From Rhodospira sp. (GTDB taxonomy: Bacteria > Pseudomonadota > Alphaproteobacteria > Rhodospirillales > Rhodospirillaceae), in NCBI GenBank assembly GCA_028277295.1, contig JANQGN010000016.1, forward strand, positions 1 to 6,294: a stretch of DNA of 6,294 nucleotides, written 5' to 3'. The notes below the pieces were generated by a model. The model saw only the letters and a list, made by a program, of their open reading frames with translations. It was not told where the DNA came from and did not search any database. Within the stretch, counting starts at the first letter, position 1. Each line of letters starts with the position of its first letter. The translations under genes and the position numbers were made by a program. Shown here piece by piece: positions 1 through 5,318 of this stretch.

Positions 1-1
1 G

Positions 2-1741
2 GTGCCTCGCTTCGGATACAGCACGGAGAAGATCGCCTATTGCATCGTCCTCGACGCGGCCGGCGCCGTGCGCGAGGTGATCGACCTGCGCCACCACGAA
101 GACAAGAAAAAGCCCCAGCCGCGCCTGATCGCCGTCCCCCAGTCCTTCAAGCGACCCGGCACGACGCCCCGGCCCTTCTTCCTGTGGGACAACACCATGT
201 TCGTGTTGGGGGTGACCGGCGACGAGAAGAAGGACCCCGCCGGCCGCCACGCCGCGTTCAAGGCCTGTCACGCCGATCTCCTGGCCGGGACGGATGACCC
301 CGGCCTCGTGGCGCTCAGAACGTTCCTGGAGACCTGGACGCCCGACCAGTTCACGCCGCCCCTCTTCCCCGATGCCATGCGGGACACCAACGTCGTCTTC
401 CGACTCCAGACGGACCAGGGCTTTCTTCATCAACGCCCGGCGGCCGGACCCCTCTGGTCCACCTGTCTGACGGACGCGGACGGGGCCGAGGGTATATGCC
501 TGGTCACGGGCGAGCGCGCCCCGATCGCCCGCACCCACCCGGCGATCAAGGGCGTCCTCAACGCCCAGACGTCCGGGGGATCGATCGTTTCCTTCAACTT
601 CGATGCCCTGGAGTCGTACGGCCACCAGCAGGGCGGCAACGCGCCGGTCAGCGTCGCGTCGGCCTTCGCCTACACCACCGCGCTCAACCACATGCTGGCG
701 CGGGACAGCCACCATCGGGTGCAGATCGGTGACGCCACCACGGTCTTCTGGGCCGAGGCCGAGGACGCCGAGACGGCGGCGATCGCCGAACAGGCCTTCT
801 CGTTCGGCCTTGGCGTCGAGATCAATCCGGACACGGCGATCGCCCCGGTGCGCGCGATCCTGGAGGGCATGGCCCAGGGACTGCCCCTGTCGCGGATCAA
901 CCCCAGGATTGAGGCGGCCCGGTTCTATGTCCTGGGGCTGTCGCCCAATCAGGCGCGGCTATCGGTGCGGTTCTGGCTGGAGGACAGCTTCGGCCGCATC
1001 GCCGAGCACATCGGCGCCCATGCGCGTGACCTGCGCTTACAGCCGCCGCCCCGCCAGAAGCGGCCCTCGCCCTGGCATCTCCTGGTCGAGGCCGCCGTCC
1101 AGCGCAAGAGCGACAACATCCCGCCCCAGCTCGGCGGAGAGCTGATGCGCGCCATCCTCACCGGGCGACCCTATCCGGCCACCCTGCTGACCACGCTTCT
1201 CATGCGGCTACGCGGCGATAGCCAGATCACGGCGCTCCGCGTCGCCCTGCTCAAGGCCATCGTCGCCCGCGCCCATCGCCTTGCCCCCCATCCCACGACG
1301 GAGGACCCCCCCGTGGCCCTGGATCCCGACAACACCGACCCCGGCTATCTGCTTGGCCGCCTGTTCGCCCTGTACGAGGGTGCCCAGCACGCCGCCCTGC
1401 CCTCGATCAAGGCCACCGTGAAGGACAAGTTCTACGGCGCGGCCTCCAGCACGCCGCAAAGCGTCTTTCCCCTCATCGACCGTGGGTCGGCGGCGCACCT
1501 GACCAAGCTACGCAAGGAAAAGCCGGGGCTCGCCTATGTGATCGAGCAGGACATCGCCGCCGTGATGGCGCGCATGTCGCCGGGCGAAACCCCCTTCCCG
1601 CGTTCCCTGCCGCCGGACCAGCAGGCCCTGTTCGCCCTGGGCTACTACCACCAGCGCTTCCACCGGGCCGGTTCTGCCGATACCGCCGATCCCCCCGACA
1701 CCAGCGACGCGCCCGCCAACGGCCCGCCCCCCGCCGCGTAG
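2..1741 (+). CDS. cas8c: Cas8c (Csd1), large subunit of the type I-C interference complex, 5' end cut by window
   Basis: Cas8c is the large subunit of the type I-C Cascade complex. In this family it recognises the PAM and supports Cas3 recruitment. The 579 visible residues carry family hallmarks: YSTEKIAYCIVLD near residues 6-18, FFLWDNTMFVLG (59-70), SFNFDALESYG followed by GGNAPVS (about 197-217), GDATTVFWAE (243-252) and LSPNQARLSVRFW (313-325). The codon at position 2 is a GTG, but I do not take it as the start. Cas8c proteins usually have about 20 more residues before the conserved GYS..KI..-IVLD block, and no ribosome site is visible. The gene is therefore called 5'-partial, missing little. 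It ends in a Pro/Ala/Asp-rich tail of about 28 residues after the YYHQRF motif, which looks disordered. The last 142 residues double as Cas11c. The TAG stop lies one base before the tandem palindromes. cas5c is expected immediately upstream. Confidence 0.95.
   Translation: MPRFGYSTEKIAYCIVLDAAGAVREVIDLRHHEDKKKPQPRLIAVPQSFKRPGTTPRPFFLWDNTMFVLGVTGDEKKDPAGRHAAFKACHADLLAGTDDPGLVALRTFLETWTPDQFTPPLFPDAMRDTNVVFRLQTDQGFLHQRPAAGPLWSTCLTDADGAEGICLVTGERAPIARTHPAIKGVLNAQTSGGSIVSFNFDALESYGHQQGGNAPVSVASAFAYTTALNHMLARDSHHRVQIGDATTVFWAEAEDAETAAIAEQAFSFGLGVEINPDTAIAPVRAILEGMAQGLPLSRINPRIEAARFYVLGLSPNQARLSVRFWLEDSFGRIAEHIGAHARDLRLQPPPRQKRPSPWHLLVEAAVQRKSDNIPPQLGGELMRAILTGRPYPATLLTTLLMRLRGDSQITALRVALLKAIVARAHRLAPHPTTEDPPVALDPDNTDPGYLLGRLFALYEGAQHAALPSIKATVKDKFYGAASSTPQSVFPLIDRGSAAHLTKLRKEKPGLAYVIEQDIAAVMARMSPGETPFPRSLPPDQQALFALGYYHQRFHRAGSADTADPPDTSDAPANGPPPAA
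1300..1304 (+). promoter_or_regulatory. Internal ribosome binding site GGAGG for Cas11c
   Basis: GGAGG lies inside cas8c, 8 bases before an in-frame GTG at 1313. It matches the anti-Shine-Dalgarno core as well as the sites used by cas7c (AGGAG 1926-1930), cas1 (GGAGG 3508-3512) and cas2 (GGAGG 4795-4799). Its strength and spacing decide the cas11c start. Confidence 0.7.
1313..1741 (+). CDS. cas11c: Cas11c small subunit, from internal translation start inside cas8c
   Basis: Type I-C systems lack a separate small-subunit gene. In studied examples the small subunit Cas11c is made by internal initiation within cas8c. Here an in-frame GTG at 1313 is preceded by a perfect GGAGG (1300-1304) with 8 bases between, an ideal start signal in the middle of a coding region. 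It would give a 142-residue protein starting M-ALDPDNTDPGYLLGRLFAL. That block (LDP..-GYLLGRLFAL-E-AQ) is where I would expect the C-terminal helical domain of Cas8c to begin. Removing the roughly 28-residue Pro/Ala tail leaves about 114 residues, close to the size I recall for known Cas11c. The protein should line the belly of the complex beside the Cas7 filament and stabilise target-strand binding. An in-frame ATG at 1202 is an alternative start but has no comparable ribosome site. The sequence signal is direct; the function is inferred from the family. Confidence 0.72.
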   Translation: MALDPDNTDPGYLLGRLFALYEGAQHAALPSIKATVKDKFYGAASSTPQSVFPLIDRGSAAHLTKLRKEKPGLAYVIEQDIAAVMARMSPGETPFPRSLPPDQQALFALGYYHQRFHRAGSADTADPPDTSDAPANGPPPAA

Positions 1742-1742
1742 A

Positions 1743-1900
1743 GCAAATCCCGAGCGATCCGAAACGGATCGCGACGACGATTTGCGTGACTACGAGTGCA
1801 AATCCCGAGCGATCCGAAACGGATCGCGACGACGATTTGCGTGACTACGAGTGCAAATCCCGAGCGATCCGGAACGGATCGCGACGACGATTTGCGTGAC
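1743..1900. repeat. Three tandem 55-bp palindromic units between cas8c and cas7c
   Basis: Units begin at 1743, 1798 and 1853, exactly 55 bp apart. Each holds a 43-bp nested dyad (1743-1785, 1798-1840, 1853-1895): outer arms GCAAATC and GATTTGC, inner arms CGATCCG and CGGATCG, and a 3-base apical loop. A 12-base linker (GTGACTACGAGT) joins the units. Units 1 and 2 are identical over the full 55 bases. Unit 3 differs within the dyad only in the apical loop (AAA becomes GAA), so both stems are intact, and its linker has diverged after GTGAC. In RNA each unit would form a stable two-stage hairpin. The look is that of a REP-like extragenic palindromic element, amplified in place. It starts right after the cas8c stop codon and ends about 25 bases before the cas7c ribosome site. 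There is no T-tract, so it is not a classical intrinsic terminator. Possible effects are mRNA 3'-end protection, partial attenuation, or tuning of Cas8c against Cas7c dosage; these are inferences. The rest of the 197-base gap holds only the cas7c ribosome site. Confidence 0.93.
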
Positions 1901-1938
1901 CATGAATACACAAGCGCCCCGCCTCAGGAGATCACGCC

Positions 1939-2856
1939 ATGAGCACCCTGGCCCAACGCCATGACTTCGTCCTGTTCTTCGACGTCACCAACGGCAACCC
2001 CAACGGCGACCCGGACGCTGGCAACCTGCCGCGCATCGACCAGGAAACCCAGCGCGGCCTGGTCACCGACGTTTGCCTGAAGCGCAAGGTTCGCAACTTC
2101 ACCGAACTGGCGCGCACCGGTGACGCGGGATACCGCATCTATGTTCAGGATGGCTCCATCCTCAACGACCGCCACCGCGAGGCCTATGCGCACACGCGCC
2201 CCAGCGACGCCAAGGTGGCGACCGACAAGAAGCTGAACCCCAAGGACGACGCCGAGGCCGAGGCCGTGCAGGCCTTCATGTGCCAGCACTTCTTCGACAT
2301 TCGCGCCTTCGGCGCGGTGATGAGCACGGGCGTCAATTGTGGCCAGGTGCGCGGGCCCGTCCAGTTGACCTTCGCCCAGTCCATTGATCCGATCGTGCCG
2401 CAGGAAATCACGGTCACGCGCATGGCGGCCACGACGGAGAAGGAAAAGAAGGACCGCCAGGGCGGCACCGATGAGGACGAGCGCCACGACAACCGGACCA
2501 TGGGCCGCAAGCACATCGTGCCCTATGGCCTTTACCGGGCGCACGGGTTTGTCTCGGCCAAGCTCGCCGAACGCACCGGCTTCTCGAACGAGGACCTTGC
2601 CTTCCTCTGGCGCGCCCTGGGCGAGATGTTCGAGCATGACCGCTCCGCCGCGCGGGGCGAGATGACCGCCCAGCGCCTCATCGTCTTCCAGCATGAGTCG
2701 GCCCTGGGGAACGCCCAGGCGCACAAGCTGTTTGATCGCGTCCGCGCGCGCCGCGACGGCGATCCCACCACGCCCCCGCGTCATATCTCGGACTACGCCA
2801 TCGACGTCGACACCACGGGGCTGCCCGAGGGTGTCACGGTGCACGATCGTCTCTGA
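1939..2856 (+). CDS. cas7: Cas7c (Csd2), crRNA-binding backbone subunit of type I-C Cascade
   Basis: Cas7c polymerises along the spacer part of the crRNA to form the filament of the interference complex, so it is needed in several copies per Cas8c. The 305-residue length is normal for the family. Visible hallmarks are the N-terminal RRM-like strand with FDVTNGNPNGDPDAGN (14-29), then LVTDVCLKRKVRNF, FFDIRAFGAVMSTG (118-131), HIVPYGLYRAHG (192-203) and FQHESALG (250-257). The ATG at 1939 follows AGGAG (1926-1930) with 8 bases between, and the protein starts just before the first conserved strand, so this start is firm. A long antisense open frame overlaps it but has no family features. The gene is separated from cas8c by 197 bases with three hairpin units, unusual for this normally compact junction. 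cas4 follows after only 16 bases. Confidence 0.97.
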   Translation: MSTLAQRHDFVLFFDVTNGNPNGDPDAGNLPRIDQETQRGLVTDVCLKRKVRNFTELARTGDAGYRIYVQDGSILNDRHREAYAHTRPSDAKVATDKKLNPKDDAEAEAVQAFMCQHFFDIRAFGAVMSTGVNCGQVRGPVQLTFAQSIDPIVPQEITVTRMAATTEKEKKDRQGGTDEDERHDNRTMGRKHIVPYGLYRAHGFVSAKLAERTGFSNEDLAFLWRALGEMFEHDRSAARGEMTAQRLIVFQHESALGNAQAHKLFDRVRARRDGDPTTPPRHISDYAIDVDTTGLPEGVTVHDRL

Positions 2857-2872
2857 CCCTGGAGCCGGGCGC

Positions 2873-3523
2873 ATGGACGACCCGATCCCTCTCTCGGCCC
2901 TGCAACACGCGCTGTACTGCCTCCGGCAATGCGCGCTCATCCATATCGAGCGCGTCTGGGAGGAAAACCGCCTGACCGCCGAGGGCCGCGTGTTGCACGA
3001 GACCGTTGATGTCCACCAGCGGCATCGGCGCAAGGGGGTTCGGGTCGTCACGTCCCTGCCCATCGCCTGCGACCGCCTGGGCCTGTCGGGCGTCGCCGAC
3101 CTGGTGGAGTTTCACGCCGGACCGGATGGCGAAACCCCCTACCCCGTGGAATACAAGCGCGGCCGGCCCAAGCCGCACCGCGCCGATGACGTCCAGCTGT
3201 GCGCCCAAGCCCTGTGTCTGGAGGAGATGACCGCCCGGCCGGTTCCCGAGGGCGCGCTGTTCTACGGCGAGACACGACGGCGTCATCCGGTGGTCTTCGA
3301 TTCCGCCCTGCGAGACCTCACCGAAACCACCGCCAGGCGTCTTCATGACATGATACGGGACGGCCGCCTGCCACCGCCCACGGACACCCGAAAACTGTGC
3401 CGGGCCTGTTCCCTGGCCACGGCCTGCCAGCCCGCCCTGGCCGGCCGCTCGGCGCGGGACTGGCGCGACCGGCGGCTCACCGCGCTTCTGGACGAGACCG
3501 AGGCCATGGAGGACCTGCCGTGA
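2873..3523 (+). CDS. cas4: Cas4, RecB-like Fe-S nuclease for prespacer processing
   Basis: Cas4 works with Cas1-Cas2 in adaptation. It checks for the PAM and trims the PAM-side end of prespacers so that spacers insert in the right orientation. The 216-residue protein shows the PD-(D/E)XK nuclease core: H42/H48 in LHETVDVH, D76 in GVADLVEF, E93 and K95 in PVEYKRGRPK, and Q112 in VQLCAQALCLEE. Four cysteines fit an Fe-S cluster: C20 in LRQCALIH (C16 also nearby) and C176, C179 and C185 in a C-x2-C-x5-C pattern near the C-terminus. The ATG at 2873 has GGAG (2861-2864) 8 bases upstream and places the conserved LSALQHALYC block at the N-terminus. The longer open frame reaching back into cas7c lacks support. 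The stop overlaps the cas1 start (GTGA, 3520-3523), which suggests translational coupling. Confidence 0.96.
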   Translation: MDDPIPLSALQHALYCLRQCALIHIERVWEENRLTAEGRVLHETVDVHQRHRRKGVRVVTSLPIACDRLGLSGVADLVEFHAGPDGETPYPVEYKRGRPKPHRADDVQLCAQALCLEEMTARPVPEGALFYGETRRRHPVVFDSALRDLTETTARRLHDMIRDGRLPPPTDTRKLCRACSLATACQPALAGRSARDWRDRRLTALLDETEAMEDLP

Positions 3524-4566
3524 AGCACCTCCTCAACACCCTGTACGTCACCACCCCAGGGGCCGGCCTGCGTAAGGACGGCCAGTCGGTGGTGATCGAG
3601 CGTGAGGACAGCCCGCCGGGCCGCGTTCCCCTGCACATGCTGGGAAGCCTCGTCGTCTTTGGAGGCGTCTGGGTCTCGCCCGCCCTGATCGAGGCCTGCG
3701 CGTCGGCGGGAATCACCCTGGTTCTGCTGGATCGCAATGGCCGCTTCCAGGCCCGGGTGGAGGGACCCGTCAGCGGCAATGTCCTGCTGCGCCGGGCGCA
3801 ATACCGCGCCAGCGACTCCGAGACGGGGACGGAGATCGTCCGCGGCATCGTCGCCGGCAAGATCGCCAACCAGCGCGCAGTCCTGATGCGCGCGCGGCGA
3901 GACCACCCGGCGGCCGGCGACGGCGACCCCGCCCCCGATGCCTTGCGCCAGGCGGCCGAGCGGCTGGCGGACGCCCTGCGGCGGACCCGTGGCCCCGAAC
4001 TGTCGATCGACGCGTTGCGCGGCATCGAGGGCGAGGCGGGGCAACTCTACTTCTCGGTCTTTCACCACCTGGTCCGGGTCGAGACGAACGGCGTGTTCCG
4101 GTTCAAAGGCCGCACCCGGCGCCCGCCCCGTGATCCCGTCAATGCGCTACTGTCCTTTCTTTACACCCTGCTGGTCCACGACTGTCGGGCCGCGCTGGAA
4201 AGCGTGGGCCTTGATCCGGCCGTGGGCTTCCTGCATCGCGATCGACCCGGGCGCCCCAGCCTGGCCCTGGACCTGATGGAGGACCTGCGGCCGATCCTCG
4301 CCGATCGGCTGGCCCTGTCCCTGATCAACCGCCGGCAAGTGTGTGCGGGTGACTTTCAAACCCTGGACGGTGGCGCCGTCCTGTTGACCGACGAGGCGCG
4401 CAAGACGGTGCTGACCACCTGGCAGGAGCGCAAGCGCGACAACCGCCGTCATCCCTTTCTGGGCGAGTCCGCGCCGCTGGGGCTGGTTCCCCATCTCCAG
4501 GCGCAGTTGCTGGCGCGCCACCTCCGGGGTGACCTGGACGCCTATCCCCCATGGATGTGGAAGTGA
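3520..4566 (+). CDS. cas1: Cas1 integrase (type I-C)
   Basis: Cas1 is the metal-dependent integrase that, with Cas2, joins prespacers to the leader-repeat junction. The 348-residue protein begins M-KHLLNTLYVTTPG, the typical type I-C opening, and ends in YPPWMWK, also typical. Metal-ligand residues are in place: E170 in LRGIEGEAG, H239 in GFLHRDRPG, and D251/E254 in SLALDLMEDLRP. The GTG at 3520 is chosen because GGAGG (3508-3512) sits 7 bases upstream, the conserved N-terminus starts there, and it overlaps the cas4 stop by 4 bases. The open frame extends further upstream inside cas4, but those residues (PGLFPGHGL and on) do not belong to the family. Unlike the common arrangement, cas2 does not follow directly: 242 bases intervene. 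Confidence 0.97.
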   Translation: MKHLLNTLYVTTPGAGLRKDGQSVVIEREDSPPGRVPLHMLGSLVVFGGVWVSPALIEACASAGITLVLLDRNGRFQARVEGPVSGNVLLRRAQYRASDSETGTEIVRGIVAGKIANQRAVLMRARRDHPAAGDGDPAPDALRQAAERLADALRRTRGPELSIDALRGIEGEAGQLYFSVFHHLVRVETNGVFRFKGRTRRPPRDPVNALLSFLYTLLVHDCRAALESVGLDPAVGFLHRDRPGRPSLALDLMEDLRPILADRLALSLINRRQVCAGDFQTLDGGAVLLTDEARKTVLTTWQERKRDNRRHPFLGESAPLGLVPHLQAQLLARHLRGDLDAYPPWMWK

Positions 4567-4808
4567 GACCCATACCACTCTATAAACTGGTCGGGGTCTG
4601 TGGAAAAAGGAGCGCTTCGTGCGCGGGCCGCCGCCTGTACCGGCCCGGCGAAGAGCGCCGCCCCTGGTCTGACGGCGTTGACGCGCCCGCCACAGCGAGC
4701 CGGCCAAACGGGCCGGCCAGACGGGCCGGCCACTGTGCTGGATAGTGCGCGGACACACATGGCGAGGAGCCCCGCTCGTCGCCGACCAATGGACGGAGGC
4801 ATCGCGCC
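4567..4808. other. Unusually long cas1-cas2 spacer with hairpins and short repeats
   Basis: No convincing gene lies in these 242 bases. From the left: an A/T-rich patch with TATAAA (4581-4586) that resembles a -10 box but has no good -35 partner. Then comes a two-part hairpin, CTTCG 4615-4619 with CGAAG 4649-4653 enclosing GGGCCG 4625-4630 with CGGCCC 4641-4646 (10-base loop). Next is a block of three GCCGGCCA copies, annotated separately. Last is the cas2 ribosome site GGAGG (4795-4799). In most type I-C loci cas1 and cas2 are nearly contiguous, so cas2 here may be transcribed or translated somewhat independently. The hairpins could equally be neutral insertions. No CRISPR-repeat-like remnant is visible here. 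Confidence 0.7.
4691..4736. repeat. Three 13-bp-spaced GCCGGCCA copies within a CACAG/CTGTG dyad
   Basis: GCCGGCCA occurs at 4699, 4712 and 4725, exactly 13 bases apart; the latter two share ACGGGCCGGCCA. The block is bracketed by CACAG (4691-4695) and CTGTG (4732-4736). The first GCCGGCC (4699-4705) can pair with GGCCGGC (4724-4730), giving a long interrupted hairpin whose loop contains the middle, self-complementary copy. It may be a REP-like element or simple-repeat expansion. The spacing is a little over one helical turn, so a multimeric protein site is possible but unproven. Confidence 0.75.
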
Positions 4809-5099
4809 ATGATGGTTCTGGTCACCTATGACGTCGCCGTCGCCACCCCCGGCGGGGCGCGTCGGTTGCGCCGGGTCGCCAGGGCTTGCCAGGATTACGG
4901 CCAGAGGGTTCAACTGTCGGTTTTCGAGATCACGGTGAGCCCAGCCCAGTGGACGGCGTTGAAGGCGCGCCTGGAAGACATCATCGACCCCGCCCATGAC
5001 AGCCTGCGGTACTACAATCTGGGCGCCAACTGGCAACGTCGCGTGGAACATGTGGGCGCCAAGCCAGCGCTTGACCTCGAGGGTCCCCTGATCCTGTAG
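4809..5099 (+). CDS. cas2: Cas2, structural partner of Cas1 in spacer integration
   Basis: Cas2 forms the dimer that bridges two Cas1 dimers and holds the prespacer DNA. The 96-residue length is normal. The ferredoxin-like fold is recognisable from the first strand MMVLVTYDV with the conserved Asp (D8), the strand RVQLSVFE (33-40), and DSLRYYNLG (64-72) near the end. Two ATGs are adjacent (4809 and 4812). The first is chosen because GGAGG (4795-4799) lies 9 bases before it, against 12 for the second, and MMVLVTYDV is the common type I-C opening. It is the last cas gene: the leader follows at once, and the array is transcribed in the same direction, so read-through from the cas operon into the array is possible unless the downstream hairpin stops it. 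Confidence 0.96.
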   Translation: MMVLVTYDVAVATPGGARRLRRVARACQDYGQRVQLSVFEITVSPAQWTALKARLEDIIDPAHDSLRYYNLGANWQRRVEHVGAKPALDLEGPLIL

Positions 5100-5139
5100 C
5101 CGGCCAACCCTCGCGCCCCCCTGACAGCGTCGATGCCCA

Positions 5140-5184
5140 GGCGCGAACCGGAAGCGGGCGGCTCCACACCGGCCGGTTCGCGCC
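5140..5184. terminator. Perfect 12-bp inverted repeat after cas2; possible terminator or leader control element
   Basis: GGCGCGAACCGG (5140-5151) and CCGGTTCGCGCC (5173-5184) are exact reverse complements with a 21-base loop. In RNA this gives a very stable hairpin 41 bases after the cas2 stop. It lacks a following T-tract (AAAGCTATCC comes next), so it would be a weak intrinsic terminator at best. It may protect the cas mRNA 3' end, insulate the array from cas transcription, or be a DNA dyad bound by a regulator. A second copy of the right arm at 5264-5272 argues for a binding or switching role. Confidence 0.55.
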
Positions 5185-5284
5185 AAAGCTATCCCCCTGA
5201 AAAACAACGCTATCCGGCCCAAGGGGCGGGTGCGGCGCTCGCCGTTCCGGCCTTGTGTCCAAGGGTTCGCGCAAATCGCCTGTT

Positions 5285-5312
5285 TTCTCAAGCCAGTCTC
5301 GTGGCTTATACT
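5285..5312 (+). promoter_or_regulatory. Candidate array promoter, -35 TTCTCA and -10 TATACT
   Basis: TTCTCA (5285-5290, 4 of 6 to the sigma-70 -35) and TATACT (5307-5312, 5 of 6 to the -10) are separated by 16 bases. A start about 7 bases after the -10 would fall at 5319, the first base of the first repeat, so pre-crRNA could begin without a leader transcript. The position fits an array promoter reading right. The -35 is only moderate, and the assignment is from sequence alone. Confidence 0.5.
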
Positions 5313-5318
5313 GGCGCG

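Larger units (their letters stand above)
5100..5318 (+). promoter_or_regulatory. CRISPR leader between cas2 and first repeat
   Basis: These 219 bases have no gene and separate cas2 from the first repeat, the position of a leader. They contain a perfect 12-bp inverted repeat (5140-5184), a direct repeat GCTATCC at 5188-5194 and 5209-5215 (21 bases apart), a small hairpin CCTTG/CAAGG (5251-5255 and 5260-5264) overlapping a further GGTTCGCGC (5264-5272), and a promoter-like pair next to the array. AT content rises toward the array (roughly 5270-5312), as leaders often do. The sequence next to the repeat ends in TGGCGCG. New spacers should be inserted at 5319, so the leftmost spacers are the most recent. 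I saw no clear IHF consensus. Confidence 0.85.

Noticed and set aside
2..4. GTG at position 2 as the true start of cas8c
   Set aside because: The conserved N-terminal block begins only a few residues later, whereas family members have about 20 residues before it, and there is no room for a ribosome site. It is most likely an internal valine.
1743..1900. The 55-bp tandem units as a second CRISPR array
   Set aside because: The units are identical end to end with no variable spacer between them.
1742..1938. A CreTA-like toxin-antitoxin RNA or orphan repeat in the cas gaps
   Set aside because: I looked in both gaps and the leader for ATTGAAAC, GTTTCAAT or a stem like the repeat's, and saw none.
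2693..2872. Upstream extension of the cas4 frame into cas7c
   Set aside because: The extra residues are Arg/Pro-rich shadow sequence. The ATG at 2873 has a ribosome site and the family N-terminus.
1924..3063. 379-residue open frame on the minus strand opposite cas7c
   Set aside because: It mirrors the cas7c and cas4 coding sequence with Gly/Val/Arg-rich content typical of antisense frames in GC-rich DNA. No family motifs and no ribosome site.
3397..3519. Upstream extension of the cas1 frame into cas4
   Set aside because: No family similarity before the GTG at 3520, which has GGAGG at the right distance and overlaps the cas4 stop.
4609..4619. GGAGCGCTTCG shared with spacer 13 (6183-6193), as a self-targeting match
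   Set aside because: Only 11 bases match with different flanks, which is expected by chance when all spacers are compared with the window.
4551..4745. Small plus-strand ORF in the cas1-cas2 gap (64 residues)
   Set aside because: It begins inside cas1, has no ribosome site, and its C-terminal part merely translates the GCCGGCCA repeats.
5099..5106. Further GCCGGCCA copy just after cas2, as flanking repeats of a mobile cas2 cassette
   Set aside because: The 8-mer also occurs in spacer 14 (6242-6249), and similar GC strings are common here. Nothing else suggests a boundary.
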